From NCBI GenBank assembly GCA_024693065.1, contig JAILLP010000006.1:62001-126000 (forward strand): 64,000 bases of DNA, given 5' to 3'. The notes beneath the pieces are model-generated. The model was given only the letters and a program-made list of their open reading frames with translations. It was not told the origin of the DNA and ran no database searches. The stretch is from Paludibacteraceae bacterium (GTDB lineage: Bacteria > Bacteroidota > Bacteroidia > Bacteroidales > Paludibacteraceae). Both the position numbers and the translations under genes were made by a program. Positions 18,077 to 26,794 of the stretch are shown in pieces (the stretch's first letter is position 1; every line of letters starts with the position of its first letter).

Positions 18077-18084
18077 TACATTTG
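18077..18084 (+). promoter_or_regulatory. -7 box of the large exported protein gene
   Basis: TACATTTG matches TAnnTTTG. The predicted leader to the ATG at 18154 is about 63 bases. Confidence 0.5.
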
Positions 18085-18153
18085 CGCTATACTGAACGTT
18101 GGGGTGATGCGAGGCCGATGCGTCTTGCGTTTGCCCTTTATATCGCACATATC

Positions 18154-21100
18154 ATGAAAACACGTTTATTATCCATTATTACGTTCTCTTTGGCCTTCTG
18201 CGCTTCGGCGTGGGCTGATATTGACATCTCGGAGTTATATCTGCAGAACTACGGGTTCGACGACTCGGAACACTTTGATTATAAGGCGAATGAGCAAGGG
18301 AACGTGGCGCAGGAGATTCTCCCCGTTTATGGTTGGAGCAAGGATATCGGTGTGGATTACACCGTGACGGGTGTCTATGAGTTGGGGACGGGCAAGACGT
18401 TCAACACCAACGGAAAGGTTCCTTCGTCGGGCTATCAGGGCTCGAAGGGTGGCTGTCTGGTGCTCAGCACGGGCTGGGAGGAGTCTTTGAAGTATTATCA
18501 GAAAATCACCTTGCCGGCTGGTTCGTACAAGCTGCAGGCCGCCTTCTACAACGGTAGCAACTCCACCAATGGATATAGCCTTTTGGGATGGATTCCGGAC
18601 AACGGATCCTCTTCCCTTTCCCGCCTCTCCTCTTTCCCCATGAATTGGACGGTGGATGAGGTCACCTTTACCCTTTCGTCGGAGAAGGAAGGAAAGGTGC
18701 AGATCGGTTTCAAGGGCGTGGCGAACGGTTCGGCTAATTCCGCCAAGGTAGTGGTCGATTTCGTGAGACTCTATCTGGTGGGTGATAATGGCACCTTGAT
18801 CGCCGGGATGCGTTCCACACTGCGGACCACCCTCTCCACCGCCAGCACCACCTATGGTAGCGGTACGGGGAACGGTGCGGCCGATCTGAAGGCTGCGATG
18901 GACGAGGTGCAGCGTGTGTGCGACGATGAGAGCGCTTCCTATGCGGACCTATACAGGGCGGACGAGGCGTTGAGGGCGCAGCTGGAGGTGTATGGTTGGG
19001 CCAACTCCTCCTCGGATCATCCTTCAGACATGACCCGTTTCATCGTGAACCCAAGCTTTGAGGATGGTTTCGAGGGATGGAGCGTGTCAGGCCTACAGAC
19101 GCAGTCTAACACGTCGTTCTCGCTGAAATCAGGCAACTACTATGCGGAGAAATGGGTTTCCGCAGGCTCTAAGGTGGGTAGTGCGAGTGTTGTCCAAGAG
19201 GTTGGTCAGGAAGCTCCCAACGGTGTCTATACGCTGAAGGTGTCGGCGCAGAACACGCAGGACGGAAGGAGTGGTCAGACAGGCGCATGGATCATCGCAG
19301 GCAGTGACAGTGTGGCAGTCTCCGAGAAGAAGGAATATACCCTACAATTCACCCACATGGAGGAGAACTTTTCAATTGGTTTTGTGGCTAAAAACGCTTC
19401 CGGCAACTGGCTGTCGGTAGATAATTTCAGGCTATTGTACAGTGCGGCTAGCATGGACGACTACGAAGCGGAGATCCAGCGACGTGTGGATGTGGCTGAG
19501 AATCTGTTGAGTGGAACGATCTACAAGGCTTACCGTACCCAATTGGAGGGTGAGGTCGCCAAGGCGAAGGAGTGGTTGGGGAATCCGAACGAGAAGGATC
19601 TCTCCTCCATCGCGACACGTCTTCGTCAGTATAGCGAGCTGGCGGGTTCGTCGGCCGCAGCGTTCCAGCGTCTTGCGGATGAGGTCGGCTTGGCTGAGAA
19701 CACCTATCAGGAGGGGAAGAATGGTAGCGCTGAACTGCAGGCGGCCATAGACGAGGCGAAGAGGTATTTAGGCAATGAGTCGATGGGTGTGGATGACCTT
19801 GACGGGTGTGTGAAGCGACTCGACGACGCTATATTCACGTTCCAGGTGGCGAATGCGTCGGGGGATATCCCTACGGTCGTGACGGATCCTCGTCATGCGA
19901 CGGGTGCGACGATGGCCTTCGGACGCGCCACGTTCTCAGGCAATAACATCACGGAGCGGGGCTTCTGCTGGTCCACCTCCTCCAATCCGACGGTGTTGGA
20001 CGACCGCTCTTCCCTATCCTACAGTAACAACGGAACCATCTATGTCATGACAGGGTTGACCCCTTCCACGGTCTATTATATCCGCCCTTATGCGATCACG
20101 AAGTCGAATGCGGTGGGCTATGGCGAGCGCATCAAGATCTGCACCTTGCCGAAGGGTGACATCACCTGGTCGTACAACAATGGAGGCTCCGACGAGGAGA
20201 ACAAGCGTATCAACGAAGCTGTGGCGGACGCGTGTGATGTGTGGAACAACATCACGAGCATCCGTGGCCTGCATCTGACCGTTTCGTACGGGGCGAGCAC
20301 GCAGACAGCTGATTGTAGCTATGGAGGTTGGATGAGGGTCGGACCGAACGCCAGCTACCAGCGTACGGGCACGATCCAGCATGAGATGTGCCACGCTGCG
20401 GGTGTCGGCACGACGGATAATTGGATGAACTCCTCCGTCTACCGTCAGGAGACGACCAAAGGCTTCTGGTTGGGCGAACGCACGGACCAGATCCTGCATT
20501 TCCTGGAGAATGACAACTCCGCCCAATTGAAGGGCGATAACACGCACTTCTGGCCGTATGGTATCAATGGGGCGCATGAGGATGACGGCACACGTATCCT
20601 TTATTACGCCAATGCGCTGATTATCCAAGCGTTGGGCGAGGATAACCTGCCGCCGGTGTCAGGTGCCTTCGCTTCCCCAGCCTACACGTTCACGCAGGAG
20701 GATTACGAGACCTATTACCTTTTGTCCGCTGCTCAGAATGTAAGCACGCCGACCTCTTTACGGTTGGAGAACGGCAATCTTTCGGTGAAGGCCACGGATT
20801 GGAAAACGTTGTTGAAGGAGAACGCCTACGCCTGGAAGATCCATTTCGAGCCTGAAACGCAATTGTATGATTTCCGGAACGTTTCGGAGGATAAATCGCT
20901 CTCCTGCGCCAATTCTAGGCTTTCCTTAGGCTCGCAGGAGAAGTATGGTATTCAGCTGATGGGTTCCCGTCAGAATGTCACGAACCAGTATTTCAATCTG
21001 AAGTCCTATTGGATGGTCTTCGCCGACGGAACGAACCGTCCGATGGCGCTATCCTCCTCGAACAACAATGTTTCCGCCACACGTTTCGATCATCAGAACT

Positions 21101-21384
21101 CGGCGAGCCAGCAAAGGTGGATCATCCTTTCCAAGGCTGAAGTGAAGGCTTTGGCGGGTGATTTGACGGCGGTGGATGAACTGCGGAACGAGACCACTTC
21201 CCTGCTTGTCTACAATGTGGAGGAGGGCTTCTGCTTCGAGACGGTTGGCAAGGCGCAATGGGTGACGGTTTACGATATGCGTGGTCTGTTGGTGGATCAG
21301 TTCTATATGCAGGCCGGTATGCGTGTCGTGAAGCCGATTCAGTCGGGCGTCTATGTGGTGAATGGACAGAAGATTGTTCGATGA
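18154..21384 (+). CDS. Large exported multidomain protein, protease-like, with T9SS-type C-terminus
   Basis: 1076 residues. Signal peptide at 1-22 (MKTRLLSI...ASAWA). Two beta-sandwich, carbohydrate-binding-like segments follow (about 25-205 and 290-430; the second begins NPSFEDGFEGW). A helical FIVAR-like region covers about 430-570. A fibronectin III-like domain (about 575-670) leads into a region with HEMCH at 743-747, a zinc-protease HExxH motif. A ricin-like trefoil may span about 850-1000 (ends QQRW). The end, VTVYDMRG...SGVYVVNGQK, resembles a type A T9SS sorting domain. The start at 18154 gives a clean signal peptide. Protease activity is inference; a full metzincin motif is absent. 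Confidence 0.7.
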   Translation: MKTRLLSIITFSLAFCASAWADIDISELYLQNYGFDDSEHFDYKANEQGNVAQEILPVYGWSKDIGVDYTVTGVYELGTGKTFNTNGKVPSSGYQGSKGGCLVLSTGWEESLKYYQKITLPAGSYKLQAAFYNGSNSTNGYSLLGWIPDNGSSSLSRLSSFPMNWTVDEVTFTLSSEKEGKVQIGFKGVANGSANSAKVVVDFVRLYLVGDNGTLIAGMRSTLRTTLSTASTTYGSGTGNGAADLKAAMDEVQRVCDDESASYADLYRADEALRAQLEVYGWANSSSDHPSDMTRFIVNPSFEDGFEGWSVSGLQTQSNTSFSLKSGNYYAEKWVSAGSKVGSASVVQEVGQEAPNGVYTLKVSAQNTQDGRSGQTGAWIIAGSDSVAVSEKKEYTLQFTHMEENFSIGFVAKNASGNWLSVDNFRLLYSAASMDDYEAEIQRRVDVAENLLSGTIYKAYRTQLEGEVAKAKEWLGNPNEKDLSSIATRLRQYSELAGSSAAAFQRLADEVGLAENTYQEGKNGSAELQAAIDEAKRYLGNESMGVDDLDGCVKRLDDAIFTFQVANASGDIPTVVTDPRHATGATMAFGRATFSGNNITERGFCWSTSSNPTVLDDRSSLSYSNNGTIYVMTGLTPSTVYYIRPYAITKSNAVGYGERIKICTLPKGDITWSYNNGGSDEENKRINEAVADACDVWNNITSIRGLHLTVSYGASTQTADCSYGGWMRVGPNASYQRTGTIQHEMCHAAGVGTTDNWMNSSVYRQETTKGFWLGERTDQILHFLENDNSAQLKGDNTHFWPYGINGAHEDDGTRILYYANALIIQALGEDNLPPVSGAFASPAYTFTQEDYETYYLLSAAQNVSTPTSLRLENGNLSVKATDWKTLLKENAYAWKIHFEPETQLYDFRNVSEDKSLSCANSRLSLGSQEKYGIQLMGSRQNVTNQYFNLKSYWMVFADGTNRPMALSSSNNNVSATRFDHQNSASQQRWIILSKAEVKALAGDLTAVDELRNETTSLLVYNVEEGFCFETVGKAQWVTVYDMRGLLVDQFYMQAGMRVVKPIQSGVYVVNGQKIVR

Positions 21385-21478
21385 TATGTTTTTCAATTGG
21401 CTAAAGGATATTTCGAGAATCCTCGATATCTAAATCAACCAGTTTTTTTGTGGCAGAAGATGGTTCATGAATCTGTTT

Positions 21479-21618
21479 GAGCCTTTCAGGCTCAAGTGTG
21501 ATTGGGGTATATGCCTAACCTATGGCGATGCCATAGGCTATATTTGTATGAGCCTTTCAGGCTCGAGGAGCAATATCACGGGATGTTCAATTTGCCTGCG
21601 TTACCAGCCTGAAAGGCT
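21479..21618. repeat. Cluster of REP-like palindromes
   Basis: Two copies of the 15-base sequence GAGCCTTTCAGGCTC lie at 21479-21493 and 21550-21564. An inverted core AGCCTGAAAGGCT is at 21606-21618. Between them is another palindrome, CCTATGGC-gat-GCCATAGG (21519-21537). This fills much of the 390-base gap after the large exported protein, which contains no gene. Confidence 0.75.
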
Positions 21619-21644
21619 ATGATAGATCATTCAAAGAAGAAAAA

Positions 21645-21755
21645 ATAGATGTATCAATTATGTTTAAAAATGTAGGGGCGAAAAATTTTTCGCCCCTACA
21701 TTTTTCGTCCCTATCTTTCGTCCCTATCTTTCGTCCCTATTTTTCGCCCCTAATT
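21645..21755. repeat. GTAGGGGCG palindromic repeat, downstream copy
   Basis: A perfect 30-base palindrome (21671-21700, TGTAGGGGCG arms meeting in A5T5) is followed by three shorter degenerate units of the form TTTCGTCCCTA. Positions 21645-21681 repeat, in the same orientation and with one base indel, at 23438-23475 on the other side of the transporter gene. Confidence 0.8.
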
Positions 21756-21774
21756 GTATGATTAAATATCTTCC

Positions 21775-23439
21775 CTACAGAATCAAAACCAATATCTGTG
21801 CGGATAGTATGCGCAGGAACATCGTCAACGGATATACCGTGGCGTAGGCGGTGGATTGCGCCTGCACGGGTGCGATGGAGTTGGCATACTCCAAGGCCGG
21901 TGGATTGGTGGTCACGCCAGAGAGGAGTCCGCAGATCTTCAGGTAATTGATCTTCATGATGCGTGCGGTGACCGAGATGAGCATCGCGGGCACGAAGGTG
22001 ATGATCATACCGTAGAGCATCCAAACGTAGCCTCCGTTGGAGAATGTCTCCACAAAATTCGTACCGGAGGAGAGTCCTACGCTACCCAAGAAGAGGATGA
22101 TGCCCAATTCCTTCATCAACGCATTCGCTCCTGGGGTCATGTAGAAATTGATGTCGAACACCCTACCCTTATGTCCGAGGATCAGCGCCACGATGAGTGG
22201 ACCGCCCGCCAAGCCCAATTTGGCCGAGGCTGGAAGCCCTGGAATAGCGAACGGAATGCTTCCCAGCAGGATACCGAGGAAGATGCCTAAGAAGATGGCC
22301 ACGACGTTCGGAACGGCCAATTGTTGGAGCGAGTTGCCTATCTCCTTTTGGATCTCAGGCAACAACGTTTTCTTTCCCACCACGCGCACGGTATCACCCA
22401 GTTCGACCGTGGTATCCAGTGTAGGCAAGATCTCCATGCCAGCGCGGAAAATACGGGTTATATTGGCTTCGTAGCGTCTGTAGATACCGATCTGCTCGAT
22501 GGTCCTTCCCGCGATTTTTCTGTTGGTGACCAACACCTCGAACATGGCCAGTGCCCCGTCTACCTCACGTTTCATGCCCAGCTCCACAGGGCCTACCGCC
22601 ATCTCTAAGCTAGGCACGTAGTCCTTGTTGGAGACACCGAAGAGGACGTCGCCCTCCTGCAGCACATCGTCGTCGTGCAGTATGTCGAAGCGGTCGTTGT
22701 GCAACACGCGGGAGAGCACGAAGTTTTGGCCGAACATGTTTTTGAAGTCGCCTATGGTCCTGCCAATCAGGTTGGTGTTGGTGACCTTCACCTGTACGCT
22801 TTCCAGTTTGCCACGTTTGTTGTTGGCTATTTGCTCGGTATATTTGTCGGCCTCGTCCTTGACCTTCACCTTGAAGATCGCCCTGATGAGGAGCATGGTC
22901 GATATGATACCGATCACGCCGAAAGGATAAGCCATCGCGTAAGCCATACCCGATTGCTCGATGCCCAAGGCGTCCGTGCCGAGAGCCTGTTGCGCGGCGC
23001 CCAAGCTAGGCGTGTTGGTGACGGCTCCGGAGAGGATACCCACGATCACGGATTTGTCCAGCCCCGTCGCGTAGTAGACGCAGATTGTGGCGATCACACC
23101 CGCGACGATGTAGCCGACGGCCAGCAGGTTCAGTTTCATGCCATCGTTCTTGAAAGAGCCCGCGAAGCGAGGACCCACGTCGATACCGATGGAGTAGACG
23201 AAGAGTATCAGTCCGAATTCCTTTACGAAGCCTAATATCTGCGCATCGAGCGGCGTGGAGCCGAAGAATCCCTTGGCGTGGGCCAGGAATATTCCCACGA
23301 ACAGGACGCCAGCGATGCCCAAACGAATGCCCTTGATGGATATCTTGCCTAATGTCAGACCTAAAAAGGCGGTGATACATAGGTAGATCAATGTCGAGGC
23401 AATGTTTGTTCCCGCAAAAAGATTGATGATGAATTCCAT
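21775..23439 (-). CDS. Putative AspT/YidE-family transporter
   Basis: 554-residue inner-membrane protein of the aspartate:alanine exchanger (AAE) family. Two blocks of five or so hydrophobic segments (about 10-185 and 380-554) flank two TrkA_C (RCK_C) domains at about 205-285 and 290-370. The inner repeats GAVTNTPSLGAAQQAL and GVTTNPPALEYA are the family's conserved pore-loop motifs. The substrate is not known; related proteins exchange amino acids or other anions. The gene stands alone and is bracketed by near-identical repeats whose upstream copy begins within the start codon. Confidence 0.85.
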   Translation of the reverse strand: MEFIINLFAGTNIASTLIYLCITAFLGLTLGKISIKGIRLGIAGVLFVGIFLAHAKGFFGSTPLDAQILGFVKEFGLILFVYSIGIDVGPRFAGSFKNDGMKLNLLAVGYIVAGVIATICVYYATGLDKSVIVGILSGAVTNTPSLGAAQQALGTDALGIEQSGMAYAMAYPFGVIGIISTMLLIRAIFKVKVKDEADKYTEQIANNKRGKLESVQVKVTNTNLIGRTIGDFKNMFGQNFVLSRVLHNDRFDILHDDDVLQEGDVLFGVSNKDYVPSLEMAVGPVELGMKREVDGALAMFEVLVTNRKIAGRTIEQIGIYRRYEANITRIFRAGMEILPTLDTTVELGDTVRVVGKKTLLPEIQKEIGNSLQQLAVPNVVAIFLGIFLGILLGSIPFAIPGLPASAKLGLAGGPLIVALILGHKGRVFDINFYMTPGANALMKELGIILFLGSVGLSSGTNFVETFSNGGYVWMLYGMIITFVPAMLISVTARIMKINYLKICGLLSGVTTNPPALEYANSIAPVQAQSTAYATVYPLTMFLRILSAQILVLIL

Positions 23440-23546
23440 AGATGTATCAATTATGTTTAAAAAATGTAGGGGCGAAATATTTTTCGCCCCTACGGTATTT
23501 TATCGAAAAATTTTTCGCCCCTACGAGATGGTATCGTGTCGAAAAA
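23438..23546. repeat. GTAGGGGCG palindromic repeat, upstream copy
   Basis: Direct copy of 21645-21681, then the near-perfect palindrome at 23466-23493 (one mismatch) and a further partial unit at about 23502-23525. It fills the gap between the transporter and purA. Confidence 0.8.
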
Positions 23547-23568
23547 TCTTTCGTTCCAACCGTACCTA

Positions 23569-24846
23569 TTATTCAAAGTCGCGGTATCGGATGATCGTCT
23601 GTTCGCGGTCTGGACCGACGGAGACGATTTTGATAGGCACTTCGAGGTAATCCTCCAAGAAATCGAGGTAAGCGTTGAATTCTTCAGGGAATTCGTTTTC
23701 GCTCTTCATGGCAGACATTTTAGTCTTCCATCCATCCATCTCTTGGTAGATCGGTTCCACCGAGCCTTCCGTCACATCGAAAGGAAACTCGTCGGTCTCG
23801 ACGCCATTCACCTTGTAGGCCACGCAAGCCTTGATTTTATCGAAGCCATCCAACACATCGCTCTTCATCATGATCAGTTTGGTCACACCGTTGATCATGA
23901 CCGCATACTTCAGTGCGACGAGGTCGATCCAACCGCAACGACGCTCACGACCCGTCACTGCTCCGTACTCATGTCCGAGGTCACGGATCGTCTTTCCGGT
24001 CTCGTCGAACAATTCGGTAGGGAACGGACCCGAGCCCACGCGTGTGCAGTAAGCCTTGAAGATACCGAAGACGTCACCGATCTTGTTCGGAGCGACGCCC
24101 AAGCCTGTGCAAGCGCCTGCGCAGATTGTGTTGGAGGAGGTCACGAACGGGTAAGAACCGAAGTCCACGTCCAGCATGGTACCTTGGGCACCCTCCGCAA
24201 GGATGGTCTTGCCTTCGGCGAGCATGCCGTTCAATTCGTATTCGCTGTCGATGAATTGGAACTCCTTCAGTTTTTGTACGCCCTCGAACCAATCCTTCTC
24301 GATCGGAGCCAAGTCGTATTGGAAATCGTAATGGCTTAGGATCTCCTTATGTCTTGAGATAGCCTTGTTGTACTTCTCCTCGAAGTTATTCAGCAGGTCG
24401 CCCACACGGAGACCGTTTCTGCTGATCTTGTCAGTGTAGGTCGGTCCGATGCCCTTGCCGGTGGTGCCGATCTTAGAGGAACCCTTGGCGGATTCGTAGG
24501 CGGCGTCCAACAGACGGTGGGTCGGTAAAATCAAGTGCGCCTTCTTGGAGATGTACAATCTGCTTTTCAGGTCATGGCCGGATTTCTCCAACTCCTCCAC
24601 CTCTTTCTTGAAGAGAGCAGGGTCGAGCACCACACCATTACCGATCACATTCACCTTTCCGCCTTGGAAGATACCAGACGGAATCGAGCGCAACACATAC
24701 TTCTGACCTTCGAATTCGAGAGTATGTCCGGCATTTGGTCCTCCTTGGAAACGAGTAACGACGTCGTAGCTGGGTGTCAACACGTCAACCACTTTTCCCT
24801 TACCCTCGTCTCCCCATTGAAGACCTAACAATACGTCAACTTTCAT
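23569..24846 (-). CDS. purA: Adenylosuccinate synthetase
   Basis: 425-residue GTP-dependent enzyme joining IMP and aspartate to adenylosuccinate, the first committed step to AMP. The N-terminal signature GLQWGDEGKGK (residues 8-18) holds the catalytic Asp, and GPNAGHT follows at about 36. The IMP-binding GTTGKGIGPTY motif is near 125. The length is normal. It begins 17 bases after the rluB-like gene and is likely cotranscribed with it. Confidence 0.97.
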   Translation of the reverse strand: MKVDVLLGLQWGDEGKGKVVDVLTPSYDVVTRFQGGPNAGHTLEFEGQKYVLRSIPSGIFQGGKVNVIGNGVVLDPALFKKEVEELEKSGHDLKSRLYISKKAHLILPTHRLLDAAYESAKGSSKIGTTGKGIGPTYTDKISRNGLRVGDLLNNFEEKYNKAISRHKEILSHYDFQYDLAPIEKDWFEGVQKLKEFQFIDSEYELNGMLAEGKTILAEGAQGTMLDVDFGSYPFVTSSNTICAGACTGLGVAPNKIGDVFGIFKAYCTRVGSGPFPTELFDETGKTIRDLGHEYGAVTGRERRCGWIDLVALKYAVMINGVTKLIMMKSDVLDGFDKIKACVAYKVNGVETDEFPFDVTEGSVEPIYQEMDGWKTKMSAMKSENEFPEEFNAYLDFLEDYLEVPIKIVSVGPDREQTIIRYRDFE

Positions 24847-24863
24847 TTGATATGCAATTTATT

Positions 24864-26156
24864 TTACTCGAATGCGCCCATGCGCAACATATTCACTTCC
24901 TTCTCGGAGAGGAATCTCCATTGTCCGCGTTTGAGGTTCTTCTTCGTCAAACCTGCGAAGTAGACCCTATCCAGGCGAACCACCTTGTAGCCCAAGTGCT
25001 CGAAGATTCTGCGGACGATACGGTTTCTTCCCGAGTGGATCTCGATACCGATCTTTCTGTGCTCGTCCTCGTCCAAGAAGCTGATCTCGTCGGCCTTGAT
25101 CTCTCCGTCCTCCAACATGATGCCCGCCATGATCTTGTCGTAGTCATCCTGCGTAAGGCCCTTGTCCAAGGTTACTTGGTAAATCTTCTTCTTGTTATAC
25201 TTAGGGTGGGTCAATTTGGCAGCCAAGTCACCATCGTTGGTGAGGAGCAACACACCCGTCGTGTTCCTGTCGAGACGACCTACAGGGTAGATACGTTCGT
25301 GGCAAGCGTTCTTCACGATGTCCAACACCGTCAATTTTGCGTATGGATCATCGTTGGAAGTGACGCAATCCTTTGGTTTGTTCAGCAAGAGGTAAATTCT
25401 CTTGTCCGGGGAAACCAATTGGTCGTGGATCATGACTTTGTCGCCACGGAGAATCTTTGTTCCCAATTCGCTGACAGTCACACCGTTAACCGTAACAACA
25501 CCAGCTTGGATCAGTTCGTCAGCCTCACGACGTGAACAGATACCCGCATTGGCGAGGAACTTGTTCAGACGAATCTGCTCGTTCGGATCCTCCACGATGG
25601 AGCGGTATTCGATTGGTCTGGTGATATTCTTGAATTGTTTGTTGTTACCACCTTTCTTGAATCCGCCGCCGCGGTTGTTGTTGTAACCGCCGCCACGGTT
25701 GTTGTTGTAACCGCCGCCACGGTTGTTGTTATATCCGCCGCCACGGTTGTTGTTGTAGCCGCCGCCATTATTGTTGTAGCGGTTGTTCGGACGATATTCA
25801 CCCTCATAATTACCGTTCCCTTGGTTGTCGTTGTCTCGGTAATTGTTGTAATTGCGGTTGTTATACCCACCACCGTTGTTGTCATAACCGCCACCGTTAT
25901 TGTTGTAACGGTTGTTCGGACGATATGGGCGATTGTTTTGATATTCGCCGTCGTTCTCCATGTTGTAACGGGTGGATTCTCCGATCCTTCTTCTTGGACG
26001 TTTCACCGAAGGATCCGCATTGTTTCTCACTACCCGGTTATCATTGCTGAAGTTAGGGTTGAAACTTTTTCTCTCTCGTTGAGGTTCCCCCTCATTGTTC
26101 TCGGCACTGTAGTTCCTCCCGGAATCTTTTTGCCATTCTTCTTCGTTAGGATACAT
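24864..26156 (-). CDS. rluB: rRNA pseudouridine synthase (RsuA/RluB type) with Asn/Gly/Arg-rich N-terminus
   Basis: 430 residues. The C-terminal half is a standard RsuA-family enzyme: an S4 RNA-binding domain (from about 192, RLNKFLANAGICSRREADELI) and the catalytic domain with Asp in GRLDRNTTGVLLLTNDG. It isomerises uridine in rRNA, probably 23S. The N-terminal 180 residues are low-complexity, rich in Asn, Arg, Gly and Tyr, with perfect YNNNRGGG octapeptide repeats that resemble RGG RNA-binding tails. Such tails are known on Bacteroidetes members. The gene symbol is by family only; a different target is possible. Confidence 0.85.
   Translation of the reverse strand: MYPNEEEWQKDSGRNYSAENNEGEPQRERKSFNPNFSNDNRVVRNNADPSVKRPRRRIGESTRYNMENDGEYQNNRPYRPNNRYNNNGGGYDNNGGGYNNRNYNNYRDNDNQGNGNYEGEYRPNNRYNNNGGGYNNNRGGGYNNNRGGGYNNNRGGGYNNNRGGGFKKGGNNKQFKNITRPIEYRSIVEDPNEQIRLNKFLANAGICSRREADELIQAGVVTVNGVTVSELGTKILRGDKVMIHDQLVSPDKRIYLLLNKPKDCVTSNDDPYAKLTVLDIVKNACHERIYPVGRLDRNTTGVLLLTNDGDLAAKLTHPKYNKKKIYQVTLDKGLTQDDYDKIMAGIMLEDGEIKADEISFLDEDEHRKIGIEIHSGRNRIVRRIFEHLGYKVVRLDRVYFAGLTKKNLKRGQWRFLSEKEVNMLRMGAFE
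25663..25758 (-). repeat. Four 24-base tandem repeats inside the pseudouridine synthase gene
   Basis: Four nearly identical 24-base units (25663, 25687, 25711, 25735) encode YNNNRGGG octapeptides, followed by a partial unit. The array keeps frame and could vary in copy number. Confidence 0.9.
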
Positions 26157-26299
26157 AATTAATCTTTAATAAAACAAATAAATACACTCAATGTAATAAT
26201 TTATACTTAGGCTTTTCGTCGGGCTGGCTAATGCGTTTCTCTTTTTCTCGCCGTTCCCGATTTATCGCTAAATTCACTCTCGCTTTTCCACTAGCCCCG

Positions 26300-26307
26300 C
26301 AAATGTA
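26300..26307 (-). promoter_or_regulatory. Possible -7 box of rluB-purA
   Basis: TACATTTG on the minus strand fits TAnnTTTG; it would give a leader of about 135 bases. No -33 match is seen. Confidence 0.35.
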
Positions 26308-26461
26308 CTATTTTTTTAAACACGTGGTACTTTTTGTCGAAAAAAAAATTTCTAAGCCAGTGTTGATTGTGGACTATTTTTCTTTTCGTCTTTATAAATC
26401 GACGGACATGGAGTATCTTCTTCAGGGGATGCGTAGGCGGACATTGTGGAGAAATGTTATG

Positions 26462-26654
26462 GACAAAAAAAAAGGAGTTTCAACAACCCCTCTTTTTTGC
26501 AAACTAACTGAAAAAAATCACAATCAAAGTTTAGTTACGTGGTTTTCTAAAAGTTATTCAATATATAGTTTTCATAAAAATCTTTTATCCGTCATGCCTT
26601 GGGGAAATAGTCCGGAATCGCCTTCCATTCTTTGCTTACATTATTTCCTTATCG
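26462..26654 (-). ncRNA. Candidate small RNA between rluB and a dehydrogenase gene
   Basis: The 640-base gap 26157-26794 has no convincing gene. On the minus strand a TACCTTTG -7 box (26662-26669) is followed about 165 bases later by a terminator-like hairpin, AGGGGTT/AACTCC extended by A/T pairs and a run of nine T (26465-26500). A short transcript of about 190 bases is possible. It may instead be the long 3' end of the dehydrogenase mRNA that starts at 27619. Confidence 0.35.
26465..26500 (-). terminator. Intrinsic terminator in the rluB upstream gap
   Basis: Read on the minus strand, AAAAAAGAGGGGTT pairs with AACTCCTTTTTTTT around a 5-base loop (two G-U pairs) and ends in T. Confidence 0.65.
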
Positions 26655-26794
26655 ACATATGCAAAGGTATGGGAGAAGCGCTTCCCTCATATGTAATATT
26701 TTCCCAAATCCATGGATTATTTTGTCAAATAATATGGATAAAATATATGGATAAAATTGTATTGTACTGATAGTCAGTTATTAATAAATCTGTA

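Noticed and set aside
20380-20412. Complete metzincin zinc motif in the large exported protein
   Set aside because: HEMCHAAGVG has no His or Asp at the third ligand position of HExxHxxGxxH/D, so only HExxH is claimed.
21645-23546. Composite transposon around the transporter
   Set aside because: No transposase or target-site duplication is visible; only the repeats can be claimed.
25663-25758. CRISPR-like direct repeats
   Set aside because: The 24-base repeats are contiguous, in frame and encode an octapeptide repeat.
26231-26770. Plus-strand open frame of 179 codons in the rluB upstream gap
   Set aside because: The composition is not protein-like, there is no ribosome-binding site or recognisable family, and terminator and promoter signals on the other strand run through it.
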